Positions 48,213-58,514 of a DNA stretch of 64,000 bases are shown one piece after another (within the stretch, counting starts at the first letter, position 1; each line of letters begins with the position of its first letter). The DNA lies in the NCBI GenBank assembly GCA_019637645.1, contig JAHBVH010000047.1:1-64000 (forward strand). The letters run 5' to 3'. Made by a program: the position numbers and the translations under genes. The DNA is from Caldilineaceae bacterium (GTDB lineage Bacteria; Chloroflexota; Anaerolineae; Caldilineales; Caldilineaceae). The notes below the pieces were generated by a model. That model searched no databases. It had not been told where the DNA came from and saw only the letters and a list, made by a program, of their open reading frames with translations.

Positions 48213-50168
48213 TCAAGGAGGCGTAGGGAGATCGATGGCACCGGCCTCGGCACCATCGGCTTCGGCATAGAGGATGACGCGCAAGTGCGTGGCTGGGGGC
48301 GCATCCACGGGGGGGGACAGATAGTGGACATCACGGATGGTCTCCCCTGGTAGCCACGTCGTCGTCGGCGCAACCAAGCGTAAGGGGTAGCGATCGGCTT
48401 GCAGCAGCAAAGTATCACCCTGATAGAGCCGTAGCGATAGTTTGTAGACTTTGGTCAACGGCATGGTTGGTTGCCAGTACAGCGCCAAGCGCACCGTGCG
48501 GCCACCGGCTTCATCTAGCCAGACAAAATCATAGCCTGTCAATTGGAGCGTTCCCTCGATAAACGCCTGCTGCAGCGCGTGTTGGGGAGGGCCAACTTCG
48601 GCTTGCCCACGCGGCCATACGCGCACCAGCGGCCCCTCTCCGCTAAAGCTATAGTAGTCGGCAATGCCGGCAACTTCCTGGGTAAGATAGGTGGGATAGC
48701 CTTGGGCCATGCTCTCTGTTACCGCCGCCAAGCGCTGCGCTGGGCGATCCGCGATCACGGGCGTGGCTTGCCGACCCAAGTCGGTCGCCGCCTGCATATA
48801 GCGCAGCGCGGTGGCCTGTCCTTCCAGGGCGATGACACGGCTGTCGGGGGGAAAGGCGACCTTGGCTAGCGCCACCGCATAGTTATGTACAGCCCACGCC
48901 TGACTGCGGTTGATACCTTCCCCGCGGCCACTAACACCGAGCCAGAGTAGGAGCGTACAGAGGCCAGCTATCCCATGGCGTACCCAAGGCCAAGTCGCCA
49001 AACGCGCGGTAGCAGCACCGACACCCACGCCCACCAAGAGCGAAAAGCAGAGCCATGCGGGCAAAAGAAAGACTTCTTGATCCCCCACGCGATAGGTTAG
49101 CGTAAAAATGAGGTTGGTCAACAAGATCGCCACGATGCCGAGCCCCGGCCAACGGGGTTGACTACGCCAAAGCAACCAGACCAGCCCTACTGCCCCTAAG
49201 CCCAAGCCTATGCTGCCCAACTGTGCTTGCCACAGCTGTAGCCAATCGCGGGCGCTGCGGGTTACGCTCAAGTCGTTTTGGCTAAAGAAACCGGTGTAAC
49301 CCTGGGCTAGGACATGATGCCAAAAGCCCGCCCAATCGTTGATATAGCTGCCATGCAGATCGTTCCCCCCCATGGCGGCGCGTAGGGGCAGGAAGAGATA
49401 GAGGAATAAGGGTGCTAGAAGCGCACCCAGCCCCGCCAGCCATAGCCACTGTGGCCGCCAAAGCCACCGCTGACCTGCCACCATCAACGCCACGCCCGGC
49501 GCGACGAGGACAATAGTTCGATGGTGGGCTAGGCCCAAGCCAAAAAGGCAACAGATCAGCAAAAATTTGCGGCGGGCTGCCGGTGCAACGTCGCCTGAGC
49601 TGACAGGCTGGTCCGCCAAGTGGAGGGCAACGAGCAGGATGGTAGCGACCAAGAGATTGTGGAGAGCATAGACTTCGGCAATCGTGGCCTGGCTCCACCA
49701 GACTGGTCCCAACCCAAAGGCTAAGGCTGCTGTTAGCCCCGGCCAAAAGGTGCGCGCTTGGCTGGGTGTTGACCAAGCCGCTAGCCGCTGGGCCAACCCA
49801 AAGAGCAAGGCGACCGTAGCCGCCGCCGTCACCGCGCTGAAGAGATTCATGCGCCAGGCCCAGTTCCCAATGGGCAGCAGAACGCGGCTCCAGAGTCCGC
49901 CTAGCATAATATAGAGGGGATAACCGGTGGGGTGCGCAATGCCAAAGGTGGGGCCGACCAATTGAAATTCGAGGCTATCATCATAGAGCTCAACAATACT
50001 GGGCGCGGTGGTCATGGCATAGAGGAACAAAAAGCCAAGCCCGACCAGGGAGGGCCAAAGGGCGTGCTGACGTAGCCAACTCCGTATGCGCTTAAAACTC
50101 CCGCCGGTGCGCCGTTGGTTGGGGGCACTGACCTGCGGCGACATAGCGTTGGGTAAAGGACCATCCAT
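48213..50168 (-). CDS. DUF2723 (GT117-like) membrane glycosyltransferase
   Basis: A 651-residue membrane protein with about ten helices and a C-terminal soluble beta-rich domain (from about 500). The N-terminal signature is SIVELYDDSLEFQLVGPTFG and IAHPTGYPLY, with the catalytic acidic residues of the DUF2723 family. These are GT-C type transferases related to protein O-mannosyltransferases. The donor and acceptor are unknown, but cell-surface glycosylation is expected. It is transcribed alone. Confidence 0.86.
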   Translation of the reverse strand: MDGPLPNAMSPQVSAPNQRRTGGSFKRIRSWLRQHALWPSLVGLGFLFLYAMTTAPSIVELYDDSLEFQLVGPTFGIAHPTGYPLYIMLGGLWSRVLLPIGNWAWRMNLFSAVTAAATVALLFGLAQRLAAWSTPSQARTFWPGLTAALAFGLGPVWWSQATIAEVYALHNLLVATILLVALHLADQPVSSGDVAPAARRKFLLICCLFGLGLAHHRTIVLVAPGVALMVAGQRWLWRPQWLWLAGLGALLAPLFLYLFLPLRAAMGGNDLHGSYINDWAGFWHHVLAQGYTGFFSQNDLSVTRSARDWLQLWQAQLGSIGLGLGAVGLVWLLWRSQPRWPGLGIVAILLTNLIFTLTYRVGDQEVFLLPAWLCFSLLVGVGVGAATARLATWPWVRHGIAGLCTLLLWLGVSGRGEGINRSQAWAVHNYAVALAKVAFPPDSRVIALEGQATALRYMQAATDLGRQATPVIADRPAQRLAAVTESMAQGYPTYLTQEVAGIADYYSFSGEGPLVRVWPRGQAEVGPPQHALQQAFIEGTLQLTGYDFVWLDEAGGRTVRLALYWQPTMPLTKVYKLSLRLYQGDTLLLQADRYPLRLVAPTTTWLPGETIRDVHYLSPPVDAPPATHLRVILYAEADGAEAGAIDLPTPP

Positions 50169-50309
50169 GGGCTGCCTAAAAAGCGTTTATACGACCCTTC
50201 CGTCGTATGATATGATTAATCGTATGCTCACTATACTGTAACAGTGGCTTGATAACCAAACCCAATCAGGTAACAGGAACCGAGTTTACCGAGAACGATG
50301 AAAATAGTG

Positions 50310-50377
50310 GGACGTGGATTTACGCCGAACGACGCGGATGTTTCTTCATCCGCGTGCCTCCGTGTAAATCCGCGTCC
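50310..50377. repeat. R2 inverted repeat, diverged copy
   Basis: Arms 50310-50340 and 50347-50377 pair with several mismatches and share GTGGATTTACGC and GACGCGGAT with the copy at 11392-11459. It lies upstream of the RraA-like gene. Confidence 0.75.
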
Positions 50378-50428
50378 TATTTTCTTCACATCCGACTGTC
50401 GCCTGAGCAGCAAGCAAAAGGAGAACCT

Positions 50429-51163
50429 ATGTCTAGCCTTTCTGTCCAAGCTATGCTGGACGAATTGCGCCAATATGATACTCCCTCCATCACCAATGTG
50501 GTGGCGACCTACCCCGAAAGCAAACTCTGCCTGGGGCTCTATAATCCCTGGACGGAGAATTGGTATACGGATCAGACGCTCCGTTGTATGTATCCCGAAT
50601 TAGGGGCATTGGTTGGCTATGCCGTCACCTGTGTCTACGGCTTGCCCGACCCCAATTTCAAGCGGCTGACCTTTATGGATGTCTTGGATGCGCTCGATGC
50701 CGCGCCCAAGCCAACCGTCTTGGTTCTGCAGCAGAAATTCCCGCCTGAATTGGCGGGCAAGGTCGGCTTGGCCGGTGGTAACATGGTCTCGGCCATGAAG
50801 GCGATCAACTGTGTGGGCCTTATCTCCAATGGCCCTTCGCGGGACATTGATGAAGTGCGCCCGATGGGCTTTCAATATATGCTCACCGGCATTACCCCTG
50901 GGCATGGCGCCCAGGCCGTTCAAGCGATCAACGTGCCCGTGTCGGTCTGTGGCATGGATGTCGCACCCGGGGAACTGATCCACATGGACGAGAATGGTGC
51001 GTGTAAATTCCCCGCGGATAAGTTGGAAGCGGTGTTGCTGAATGCCCGGGCCTTGCGTGAGGAAGAGAGCGAACGGATTGGCCGCCTGCAAAAGGCTAGA
51101 TCCGCGGCCGAGCTGCGCGCTATCTTTGGCGGCCACAGCTACGCCGCCGAGAAGAAGGGGTAA
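50429..51163 (+). CDS. RraA/HMG-aldolase family protein
   Basis: A 244-residue protein of the RraA-like family (4-hydroxy-4-methyl-2-oxoglutarate aldolase / RNase E inhibitor fold). The signature YDTPSITNVV, then GLAGGNMVSAMKA, ISNGPSRDIDEVRPMG and the C-terminal GDxxH-like region (APGELIHMDENGA) are present. Members are oxaloacetate decarboxylases or aldolases, or they inhibit RNase E. Which applies is not decidable here. ATG 50429 with AAAGGAG is used. A frame to 50249 crosses a repeat and lacks homology. Confidence 0.85.
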   Translation: MSSLSVQAMLDELRQYDTPSITNVVATYPESKLCLGLYNPWTENWYTDQTLRCMYPELGALVGYAVTCVYGLPDPNFKRLTFMDVLDALDAAPKPTVLVLQQKFPPELAGKVGLAGGNMVSAMKAINCVGLISNGPSRDIDEVRPMGFQYMLTGITPGHGAQAVQAINVPVSVCGMDVAPGELIHMDENGACKFPADKLEAVLLNARALREEESERIGRLQKARSAAELRAIFGGHSYAAEKKG

Positions 51164-51169
51164 GATCCT

Positions 51170-51208
51170 GAAACGTGAGACGTGATCACCAATCACGCCT
51201 CACGTTTC
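51170..51208. terminator. stem-loop between converging rraA-like and phyH-like genes
   Basis: GAAACGTGAG at 51170-51179 pairs perfectly with CTCACGTTTC at 51199-51208, with GTGAT/ATCAC inside. It suits bidirectional termination between stops at 51163 and 51213. Confidence 0.8.
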
Positions 51209-51212
51209 ACAC

Positions 51213-51926
51213 CTACGCCACGCCCCGGAAGCGGCGATCCGCCCACCCCACGGCATATTGGAGTTGCATAATATAGCGCACCCGATCCGAGCGGTTGGGC
51301 GCGCCGCGATGCCACGTTTGGTGATTGGTCAGATAAATATCGCCAGCTTTGCAGAAGACCGAGGTCGGTCCTTGGCCTTCAAACTCCAATACTTCTGGTG
51401 GTTTGCGTCCAGAGTAGTGGCTCTTGGGGACAAACTGGGTGGGGCCATGTTCCTCGCTGTCAATATCACTCAACGCAACTTGGACGGTCATCCACAAGAC
51501 TGGCATGCGGATCCGTGCATCAAACCGGGCAATCTCTGGGGGCAACGCAAATTCTAACACATCGTCGACATGCCACCGGGCGATGGCCTGGCCTGGCCCA
51601 TTGCGGATCACATTCAGGGCGTTAAAACGCGCATCATTGCCCAACACCGCCTTCACGACCTGCATGATAGTGGGGTGGGTGGTCATGGCTTGGAAGAGGG
51701 GATCGAGTTCATGACAATAGCGCAGGACAAAGGCGTTGCCAGCCATGGTTAGATGTTTGCTGGCCGTATTGGGGTCGGCGGCATAGTCATCGGTCTTGGT
51801 GCGCAGCGCTGTGACTTCCGCTGTGGTCAAGATGCTGGGAATCAAGACCCCGCCTTCGCGGAAAAATTCATCGGTAAACGCCGTCAAGGTTGGCTCATCA
51901 AGGGTCGCGGTCGGTACCACACTCAT
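51213..51926 (-). CDS. phytanoyl-CoA dioxygenase family (PhyH) oxygenase
   Basis: A 237-residue Fe(II)/2-oxoglutarate oxygenase of the PhyH family. The iron-binding HxD lies in ARWHVDDVLEF, and the distal His is in LTNHQTWHRGAPN. The 2-oxoglutarate-binding Arg is probably in the APNRSDRVRY segment. The substrate is unknown, as most bacterial PhyH proteins act on secondary metabolites or lipids. It starts 11 nt after lepA ends and is probably co-transcribed. Confidence 0.87.
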   Translation of the reverse strand: MSVVPTATLDEPTLTAFTDEFFREGGVLIPSILTTAEVTALRTKTDDYAADPNTASKHLTMAGNAFVLRYCHELDPLFQAMTTHPTIMQVVKAVLGNDARFNALNVIRNGPGQAIARWHVDDVLEFALPPEIARFDARIRMPVLWMTVQVALSDIDSEEHGPTQFVPKSHYSGRKPPEVLEFEGQGPTSVFCKAGDIYLTNHQTWHRGAPNRSDRVRYIMQLQYAVGWADRRFRGVA

Positions 51927-51937
51927 CTGGAGATTCC

Positions 51938-53737
51938 TTATTCTTCGTCTAGTTTTAACACGGACATAAAGGCTTCTTGCGGAATCTCAACACTGCCCAC
52001 CATTTTCATCCGCTTTTTCCCCTCTTTTTGTTTTTCCAACAATTTTTTCTTCCGTGTAATATCGCCCCCGTAGCACTTAGAGAGGACATCTTTGCGCATA
52101 GCCTGGACGTTGGCCCGGCTGATCACCTTGTTGCCAACCGCGGCTTGGATGGGTACGACGAACATTTGGCGCGGGATGATCTCTTTCATCTTGGTGACGA
52201 GCCGTTGGCCTTTGTGGTAGGCCGATTCGCGGTGGACGATCACGCTAAGGGCATCGACCGGCTGTTCGTTGACCAGAATGTCGAGCTTGACCATGTCCGA
52301 TTCGCGGTATTCATCCAGCGTATAATCCATGCTGGCATAGCCACGCGTGCGCGCTTTGAGCTCGTTATAAAAATCGACAATGATTTCCGAGAGCGGAATC
52401 ATACACGAGATCTCGAGGCGTTTGCTATCGAGCCAATTCTGGTTGCGGAGCTGACCCCGGCGTTTGGTCACCAAGTCCATAATTGCGCCAATGTATTCGG
52501 AAGGAGTAAAGAGGCGCAATTCACACCACGGCTCCTCAACCTTTTCCAGGTGGTTGGGCTCGGGCAGGTCGGCGGGGCTGTCGATGATCATAACCGTGCC
52601 GTCAGTTTTGGTAATGCGGTAGGCTACCGACGGCGCGGTAAAGATTATGTCCATATCATATTCGCGCTCGAGCCGTTCCTGGACAATCTCCATGTGAAAG
52701 AGGCCCAAGAAGCCCAAGCGGAAGCCAAAGCCCAACGCTTGGCTCGTCTCCGGTTCGTAGACCAACGCCGCGTCATTCAGTTGGAGCTTTTCCAACGCCT
52801 CACGTAGATCCACATAGTCATCGGGATTGGAGGGGTAGAGCCCGGCAAAGACCATGGGCTTCATTGGCTGATAGCCCGGCAGCCGCTCGGTGGCTGGTTG
52901 CTTGAGTAGCGTGATGGTGTCACCCACGTCAATATCTTGCACCGCTTTGAGGCCGGTGGCAATGTAACCAACCTGACCCGCGTGGAGCTGAGAAACTGAC
53001 AACATGGCGGGCGTTAAGACCCCAATTTCCAGCGGAATGATTTGCTTGCCGGTGACCATGGCCAGCAGCGTGTCGTTGGGGCTAAAGGTGCCATCAATCA
53101 CCCGGATATAGGCAATCACCCCTTTGTAGGCATCGTATTGGCAATCAAAGACCAGGGCACGCAGCGGCGCGTTGAGATCACCTTTGGGGGGCTGCACTTG
53201 TTCAACGATCTGCTCCAACACCAGTTCAACATTCAGACCGGCCTTGGCACTAATGCGCGGAATATCCTCGGCAGGATAGGCCAGCATATCTTCCACTTCT
53301 TTGGCGATCTCATCGGGCATGGCCGCGGGCAGATCGATCTTGTTGAGCACTGGCACAATCGTTAGATTTTGTTCCAGCGCCGTGAACAAGTGGGCCATGG
53401 TCTGCGCTTGGATCCCTTGCGAGGCATCCACTACGAGTACCGCCCCTTCACAGGCTTGGAGCGCGCGACTGACTTCATAGCTAAAGTCAACGTGGCCGGG
53501 CGTGTCGATCAGGTTGATCTCATATTCTTCGCCTTTGTGCTTATAGATCATGCGCACGGCGCTGGCCTTGATCGTCACCCCTTTTTCCCGTTCCAGATCC
53601 ATGGAATCGAGCAGTTGTTCTTTCATTTCTCGTTCGGTCACGGTGCCGGTCATCTGCAACAGGCGATCGGCTAGGGTGCTCTTGCCGTGATCAATATGGG
53701 CGATAATTGAGATATTGCGTATGTGATCTAACTTCAT
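51938..53737 (-). CDS. lepA: elongation factor 4 (LepA)
   Basis: A 599-residue translational GTPase that aids initiation and ribosome back-translocation. The G motifs read [10 protein letters not shown], the DTPGH of [14 protein letters not shown] and SAKAG. The LepA-specific C-terminal domain follows ([30 protein letters not shown]). Length and motifs are complete. It begins at ATG 53737 and is followed by the PhyH-like gene after 11 nt. Confidence 0.96.
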   Translation of the reverse strand: MKLDHIRNISIIAHIDHGKSTLADRLLQMTGTVTEREMKEQLLDSMDLEREKGVTIKASAVRMIYKHKGEEYEINLIDTPGHVDFSYEVSRALQACEGAVLVVDASQGIQAQTMAHLFTALEQNLTIVPVLNKIDLPAAMPDEIAKEVEDMLAYPAEDIPRISAKAGLNVELVLEQIVEQVQPPKGDLNAPLRALVFDCQYDAYKGVIAYIRVIDGTFSPNDTLLAMVTGKQIIPLEIGVLTPAMLSVSQLHAGQVGYIATGLKAVQDIDVGDTITLLKQPATERLPGYQPMKPMVFAGLYPSNPDDYVDLREALEKLQLNDAALVYEPETSQALGFGFRLGFLGLFHMEIVQERLEREYDMDIIFTAPSVAYRITKTDGTVMIIDSPADLPEPNHLEKVEEPWCELRLFTPSEYIGAIMDLVTKRRGQLRNQNWLDSKRLEISCMIPLSEIIVDFYNELKARTRGYASMDYTLDEYRESDMVKLDILVNEQPVDALSVIVHRESAYHKGQRLVTKMKEIIPRQMFVVPIQAAVGNKVISRANVQAMRKDVLSKCYGGDITRKKKLLEKQKEGKKRMKMVGSVEIPQEAFMSVLKLDEE

Positions 53738-54160
53738 AAAAGGATTAGGAATCTACTAAATGTTTCGTGCAGGTGCAACGCACCAACGCGTATACGGTGG
53801 GCAAATGGTCAGTTAAACAAAAAAGCGTACAGGGTCCATCAATCGACTGCTATTCTACCTCATCCTTGGCAAATCATTCAATAACCACTGTTCCATTTGC
53901 CGTAATTAAGGCGAACGGCCCTAAGCGGCCTAGGGCTTCTGGGTGCGCATGCTGTCAAGAATTGCTGGAAATTGTTGATCCAATTGGAGAGATTACTACT
54001 TGTTTCATAGCCGAAAGCGGCGCTATAGTGGCCTATGCACAGGAGTAGGCTGCGCAACTTGGCTTGGTCGTGTCTTCCACATCCCGCCTGAAATCCTTGG
54101 TGCCACACCCCTGGTGGTCTCTGTGGAGCGACTTTCAGGATAGAGACGAAGTAAACCACA
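53738..54160. other. 420-bp divergent intergenic stretch
   Basis: It separates lepA and the MBOAT gene, which diverge. A 93-codon plus-strand frame (53767-54048) and an antisense frame exist, but neither has a ribosome-binding site or a recognisable motif. No repeat copy is seen. Confidence 0.4.
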
Positions 54161-55636
54161 ATGCTCTTTAATTCTGTCGAATTCCTGATCTTCTTTCCAA
54201 CCGTCGTTACCCTCTATTTTCTCTGTCCCCAACGGTACCGCTGGCTGCTCCTGTTGGCGGCCAGTTATCTGTTTTATGCCGCCTGGCGAGTGGAATATGC
54301 CCTCCTCTTGCTCTTTTCTACCGTCGTTGACTTTTTTGTGGCGCGGGCGATGGACCGGGTAAGTGAGCCGACAAGTCGCCGCCGCTATCTAGCATTGAGT
54401 TTGGCGGTCAACCTGGGGGTGCTCTTTACCTTTAAGTATTTCAACTTTTTCAATGATTCGCTCCGTAGCTTGTTCAGCCTCTTTGCCATTGACTACCAGT
54501 GGACTGGGATCGATGTGCTACTGCCGGTCGGCATCTCTTTTTATACCTTCCAGTCGCTTAGCTACATTTTTGATGTTTACCGGGGCAAGCTCAAGGCCGA
54601 GCAACACTTTGGGATCTTTGCCCTCTATGTCGCCTTCTTTCCCCAATTGGTGGCCGGGCCAATTGAGCGGGCCGCGCATATGTTACCCCAGTTTCGCGTC
54701 AAACATCTCTTCTACGAACCGCGGGTCAACAGTGGGCTGCGGCTCATCTTGTGGGGGCTTTTCAAGAAGGTGGTCATCGCCGATCGGTTGGCGGTCTATG
54801 TCAACCAAGTCTATAACAACCCAACCGATTATACCGGCTGGCCGTTGCTCATGGCTACCTATTTCTTTGCCTTCCAGATTTATTGTGACTTCTCGGGTTA
54901 TTCGGATATTGCTATCGGCGCGGCGCGGATCATGGGCTTTGATCTCATGCAAAACTTTCGCCAACCCTATATGGCGCGTTCGGTGGCGGGCTTCTGGCGG
55001 CGCTGGCATATTTCATTATCGACGTGGTTTCGCGACTATCTCTACATTCCACTGGGGGGGAACCGTGTCGCACCGTGGCGTTGGTATCTGAACCTCGCCA
55101 TTGTCTTTCTCGTGAGCGGACTATGGCATGGCGCACGCTGGACCTTTGTCATCTGGGGTGCACTTCATGCGTTTTATATCCTTATGGAGCTTTGGCTGGG
55201 CCAACTACGCGCCCGGCGCAAACCGGATGAGCCAGCCTCCCCGCCCAAGGCTTTACTGCCGGATTGGCTCCAGATTGTCATCACCTTTCACTTGGTGCTT
55301 TTTAGCTGGATCTTCTTCCGGGCCAACAGTTTGAGCGATGCCTGGCTGATCCTTCAAAAGATGGGACAGCTAGGCGGAGCAGCCGTGGCCGAAGCCCTGT
55401 ATGCACCTTGGTTGGCGGCGGGGGTCGCCGATGCTCACCTAGAAATGGCGCTTTCGGTGGGCTTGATCCTCGTGCTCGAACTGATCCAATGGTTTGAACG
55501 CTATATTACCACGGTTGAGCGTAGCTTTGTGGGCAACCCCCGTTGGCTGCGTTGGGTGGCCTACGTCGCCATGGCGATTGCCATCACCAACCTCGGCGTT
55601 GCGATTGATACGCCCTTTATCTACTTCCAATTTTAA
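54161..55636 (+). CDS. MBOAT-family O-acyltransferase (AlgI-like)
   Basis: A 491-residue polytopic membrane acyltransferase with about ten helices. The N terminus MLFNSVEFLIFFPTVV and the core YCDFSGYSDIAIG are typical of the AlgI/PatA/DltB group. The catalytic histidine is H323 in SGLWHGARW. It moves acyl groups, usually acetyl, across the membrane to a polysaccharide acceptor. An SGNH-type partner lies in the same region on the opposite strand, as in AlgI-AlgJ/X systems. Confidence 0.92.
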   Translation: MLFNSVEFLIFFPTVVTLYFLCPQRYRWLLLLAASYLFYAAWRVEYALLLLFSTVVDFFVARAMDRVSEPTSRRRYLALSLAVNLGVLFTFKYFNFFNDSLRSLFSLFAIDYQWTGIDVLLPVGISFYTFQSLSYIFDVYRGKLKAEQHFGIFALYVAFFPQLVAGPIERAAHMLPQFRVKHLFYEPRVNSGLRLILWGLFKKVVIADRLAVYVNQVYNNPTDYTGWPLLMATYFFAFQIYCDFSGYSDIAIGAARIMGFDLMQNFRQPYMARSVAGFWRRWHISLSTWFRDYLYIPLGGNRVAPWRWYLNLAIVFLVSGLWHGARWTFVIWGALHAFYILMELWLGQLRARRKPDEPASPPKALLPDWLQIVITFHLVLFSWIFFRANSLSDAWLILQKMGQLGGAAVAEALYAPWLAAGVADAHLEMALSVGLILVLELIQWFERYITTVERSFVGNPRWLRWVAYVAMAIAITNLGVAIDTPFIYFQF

Positions 55637-55652
55637 TGGGGGACGTGGAACC

Positions 55653-55714
55653 AGAGCTGACAGGTTTTCAAAACCTGTCAGCTCTCTAGCTACCCAGCCA
55701 ACTGCGTAACTTCT
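55653..55714. repeat. R1 dispersed repeat, partial copy with 33-bp palindrome
   Basis: 55653-55685 is a palindrome with a one-base centre and the core ACAGGTTTTCAAAACCTGT. The right end TACCCAGCCAACTGCGTAAC follows, but a left TTACGCA end is missing. It separates the MBOAT gene from the converging hydrolase gene and may terminate both. Confidence 0.8.
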
Positions 55715-55725
55715 AGCCTAGATAC

Positions 55726-57201
55726 TTATGGTGCGGCTTCGGTGGTAAGCTGGGCACAGTCGCTCTGTGGTATCTCTCCTGCGGCTATGCCTTGTATCCA
55801 CGCTAAGGTCGCCTTGAAACTGGCTTGGCGCGTGTTGACATGTTGGATCGCGGGCAAGGTTACATAGGTCACTGGCTCGCCTTGTTCACAGAGAAAGGTG
55901 GCAAAGCGCTGTTGAGACTCGGGGGTGACGACATAGTCGGCGCTGCCCTGGAAAAAGGCCGCCGGAATGGCGAACCCCCCAAAGGTACCCGCATAGTTGG
56001 CATCGACCACGGCTTTGAAGAGCGGATAGGCTGCGCCTAGCGTGCCATCAAAGAGCGCCGCCCGGAACTCGGGCCGGTACATACCCGCCGGGTCGTTAGT
56101 GTAGTAGACGTAGATATCATCGACACAGCGTGTCATTACATCCTCATCAAAGGTCGGGAGCCATTCGGTCAAGAAGACATCTTCGGGGCCGATCACCTCT
56201 GCCCCAAAGAAATGGCGATAGGCATAGATCAGATAGGGCGTGAAGATCGGGCTTTCCCGCAACAGTGCTTCGACATTGGTGGTTGCTCCATGGCTGATCA
56301 CCCCTTGTAGCGGCAACTCGGGGGCATACTCTGCGGCAAAGTCTTTGGCGGCAAAAGCGGTATGGCCGCCATTGGAATAGCCGCCAAAGAAAAGGGCATT
56401 CTGGGGCTGCGCGAGGATTTCAGCCGGGGCATCGGTGAAGAAACCATAGGCCGCGCGGGCGGCGTCCAAAAGACTGTGGGCTTCCAACTCGGCAATAAAA
56501 TATTCATGGGGCCGATTGGGATCGCCGTAGCTCAGGCCGTCGGGCAAGATGCCAATCAAGCCTTGTCCGCTATAGCTCAACATGTGGGTGCGATAGTCGC
56601 CCCAGCGCCGTCCGAGCGGATATTCTTGGGAGGGCGCACAACGGTCGCCCATGCCGGTGGTGCCGGGGGCATAGCCAAAGACGGGAAAGGTCGTAGCCGT
56701 TGCAACTTGAGGAATAAAGAGATCGGCTTGGAGCGCAAGCGGCGTACCGACTTCGTCGCTGCTCTCAATGGTCAGCCGATAAATGGCTACGGCATATTGG
56801 GCATCCACCAAGTTGTCGGCGGGGTAGAAACCCGCGCTCAGGAGGTTGATATCATCGATCGCCACAACTTCGATCAATTCTGCCGCCAAGATCGCGCCAG
56901 GCTGCCCCGTGGCAGTGAAGGGAACACTGGCCGTCGCCGCTGTGGTCGTGACAACACTTGTCGCGGTTACGGCCAGTGTCTCGGAGACAGTTTCGGTGGC
57001 AGGCCCTGCGCTACTCTCTGTGAGCGGGCGCGTCGTCGTCAAAGTTGCGGTAATGGCCTCGTTAGCGGTCGTATCGGTTGAACTGGTTTCTACGACGGGT
57101 GTCGTGGTGGGTAAGACGAGCGTGAGCTGGTTGTTACAAGCGCTGCCCAGGAGCAAACTAAAGAGCATTGCGACGATGAAGCAAAGATGTTTGCCTGACA
57201 T
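55726..57201 (-). CDS. alpha/beta-hydrolase (secretory lipase-like) lipoprotein, paralogue 1
   Basis: A 491-residue lipoprotein (lipobox LLGSAC, cysteine 22) with a Thr-rich linker to about residue 100. An alpha/beta-hydrolase domain related to secretory lipases follows. The nucleophile is Ser near 276 in FFGGYSNGGH, with Asp in QGSADYVVTP and His in PAIQHVNTR. It is a close paralogue of the gene at 58515-60098 (shared FGYSxGG, PEFRAALFDG/PEFLNALFSG, GSADxxVTP). It may act on acylated surface glycans or lipids. Confidence 0.87.
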   Translation of the reverse strand: MSGKHLCFIVAMLFSLLLGSACNNQLTLVLPTTTPVVETSSTDTTANEAITATLTTTRPLTESSAGPATETVSETLAVTATSVVTTTAATASVPFTATGQPGAILAAELIEVVAIDDINLLSAGFYPADNLVDAQYAVAIYRLTIESSDEVGTPLALQADLFIPQVATATTFPVFGYAPGTTGMGDRCAPSQEYPLGRRWGDYRTHMLSYSGQGLIGILPDGLSYGDPNRPHEYFIAELEAHSLLDAARAAYGFFTDAPAEILAQPQNALFFGGYSNGGHTAFAAKDFAAEYAPELPLQGVISHGATTNVEALLRESPIFTPYLIYAYRHFFGAEVIGPEDVFLTEWLPTFDEDVMTRCVDDIYVYYTNDPAGMYRPEFRAALFDGTLGAAYPLFKAVVDANYAGTFGGFAIPAAFFQGSADYVVTPESQQRFATFLCEQGEPVTYVTLPAIQHVNTRQASFKATLAWIQGIAAGEIPQSDCAQLTTEAAP

Positions 57202-57303
57202 GTGAGTTCCTTCTTGCGTACCAAAGACTGTTCAGCTACGTACGTTTGGCTCAGTACCGCGCTGAGTGATAAAGCCCTTTGTCTGCTGGCCTAGCTGGGC
57301 GGC

Positions 57304-58512
57304 CTAGGGCTGGGCTGCCTCCGTTGCTCGCATCACAGCCGTGGCTAGCAGGGGGTTGGCAATGGGGCTGGGGGTGGCCGCGGGCGGTGCTGTGGGGGGT
57401 GTGGCGTTTTCCCCACTTGCGGCGGCGGTCGCGCGGGCAATCGCCGTCGCAAGGAGTGGATTGCCCGGCGCGGCGGCTGGGGCCGCGGGCGTGGCGACCA
57501 AGTGCGGCGTTGCTGTTGGTGTTGGTGCCAAAGCCGCTGGATCGATCGTGCGCGCCAACTGTTCCGCGATATATTGTTTGCCGCTCTGGCGTAGATGTTC
57601 GGTATCGCTAAAAAAGTAGGCGGCTAGGTCAAAGGAGAGATCGAGCAGGGGAAGCTCTAGGGCGGCCAATTCATTTTGGATCACGGCAACATTGGCGCTA
57701 AATTGTTGGCGAAAGGCTTCCCCAAGATAGACATCGCCGAATTCAGCATTGACCGGTGTGATATAAAAGAGAACGCCTACCCCGGCGGCCTGTAACTGTT
57801 GGGCCAGGGTGATCATGGCCGTTACTTTGCGGTGGGCTGGCGTTAATTGCTCCATATAGTAGTAGGTCATGAGCCGTTGATAGTCGGCATTGTCGGCCAC
57901 CTCTTGATAGTAGGCAAACTGTTCGCCGCCCTCTTGGGCTACAGGCGCTACGCCGACACTGCCTTCAAAATCTTCGACCTGACCAATCGGCACACTATCG
58001 GTGTAGACGGTGCTATGTAGAAATTCATCTTGGGTGATGCTGGGTTCATAGCCGCCAAAAAGCTGAAGAGGCCGCCCCCAGATGCGTGTTAGAGGAATCC
58101 CCATGCCAAGGACACGCTTTTCGTACGTAAATTGATAGCCAGGGCGGCGATCCCATTCTGGTGAAAACGAACGCATATTGATGGGGATAATGACCAGCGC
58201 CGGCTGCTGGTTTTGGCGCAACATATAGTTGATATAACTCAGATAGACATCCATGCCATAGGCCGCGTGCGAAAGCTCACTGACCTTGCGCGCGGGGAGC
58301 TGTTCTTGCAACATTGATGCGGTGCTTTGGGTGCCAGTTGGATGCCACAGGGTGCTATCCCCGAAGTAAAGAATGTCCACCCCGTCATCTAGCAAGGCTT
58401 GAAAGTGCAGAACCGTTTCTGGCACTGGCGACGGATAGAAATAGGCTACTACGACCTGGCCAAGCAGGAAGAGCAGTGATAAGACGAGAAGCTTGACCAG
58501 AAACCTGCGCAT
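57304..58512 (-). CDS. SGNH-hydrolase-like membrane protein (AlgJ/AlgX type)
   Basis: A 402-residue protein with one N-terminal anchor helix (about 5-27) and an SGNH domain. The nucleophile lies in ILYFGDSTLWHP and the Asp/His pair in FFSDTEHL. A C-terminal Ala/Pro/Thr-rich tail ends in two NPLLATAIARAT-like repeats. AlgJ/AlgX-like proteins work with MBOAT acyltransferases on polysaccharide O-acetylation. ATG 58512 lies 2 nt after the upstream stop and has GGTGGG, so translation is probably coupled. Confidence 0.8.
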   Translation of the reverse strand: MRRFLVKLLVLSLLFLLGQVVVAYFYPSPVPETVLHFQALLDDGVDILYFGDSTLWHPTGTQSTASMLQEQLPARKVSELSHAAYGMDVYLSYINYMLRQNQQPALVIIPINMRSFSPEWDRRPGYQFTYEKRVLGMGIPLTRIWGRPLQLFGGYEPSITQDEFLHSTVYTDSVPIGQVEDFEGSVGVAPVAQEGGEQFAYYQEVADNADYQRLMTYYYMEQLTPAHRKVTAMITLAQQLQAAGVGVLFYITPVNAEFGDVYLGEAFRQQFSANVAVIQNELAALELPLLDLSFDLAAYFFSDTEHLRQSGKQYIAEQLARTIDPAALAPTPTATPHLVATPAAPAAAPGNPLLATAIARATAAASGENATPPTAPPAATPSPIANPLLATAVMRATEAAQP

Positions 58513-58514
58513 TT

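Noticed and set aside
53767..54048. 93-codon plus-strand frame between lepA and the MBOAT gene
   Set aside because: No ribosome-binding site and no recognisable family. The antisense frame is equally open.
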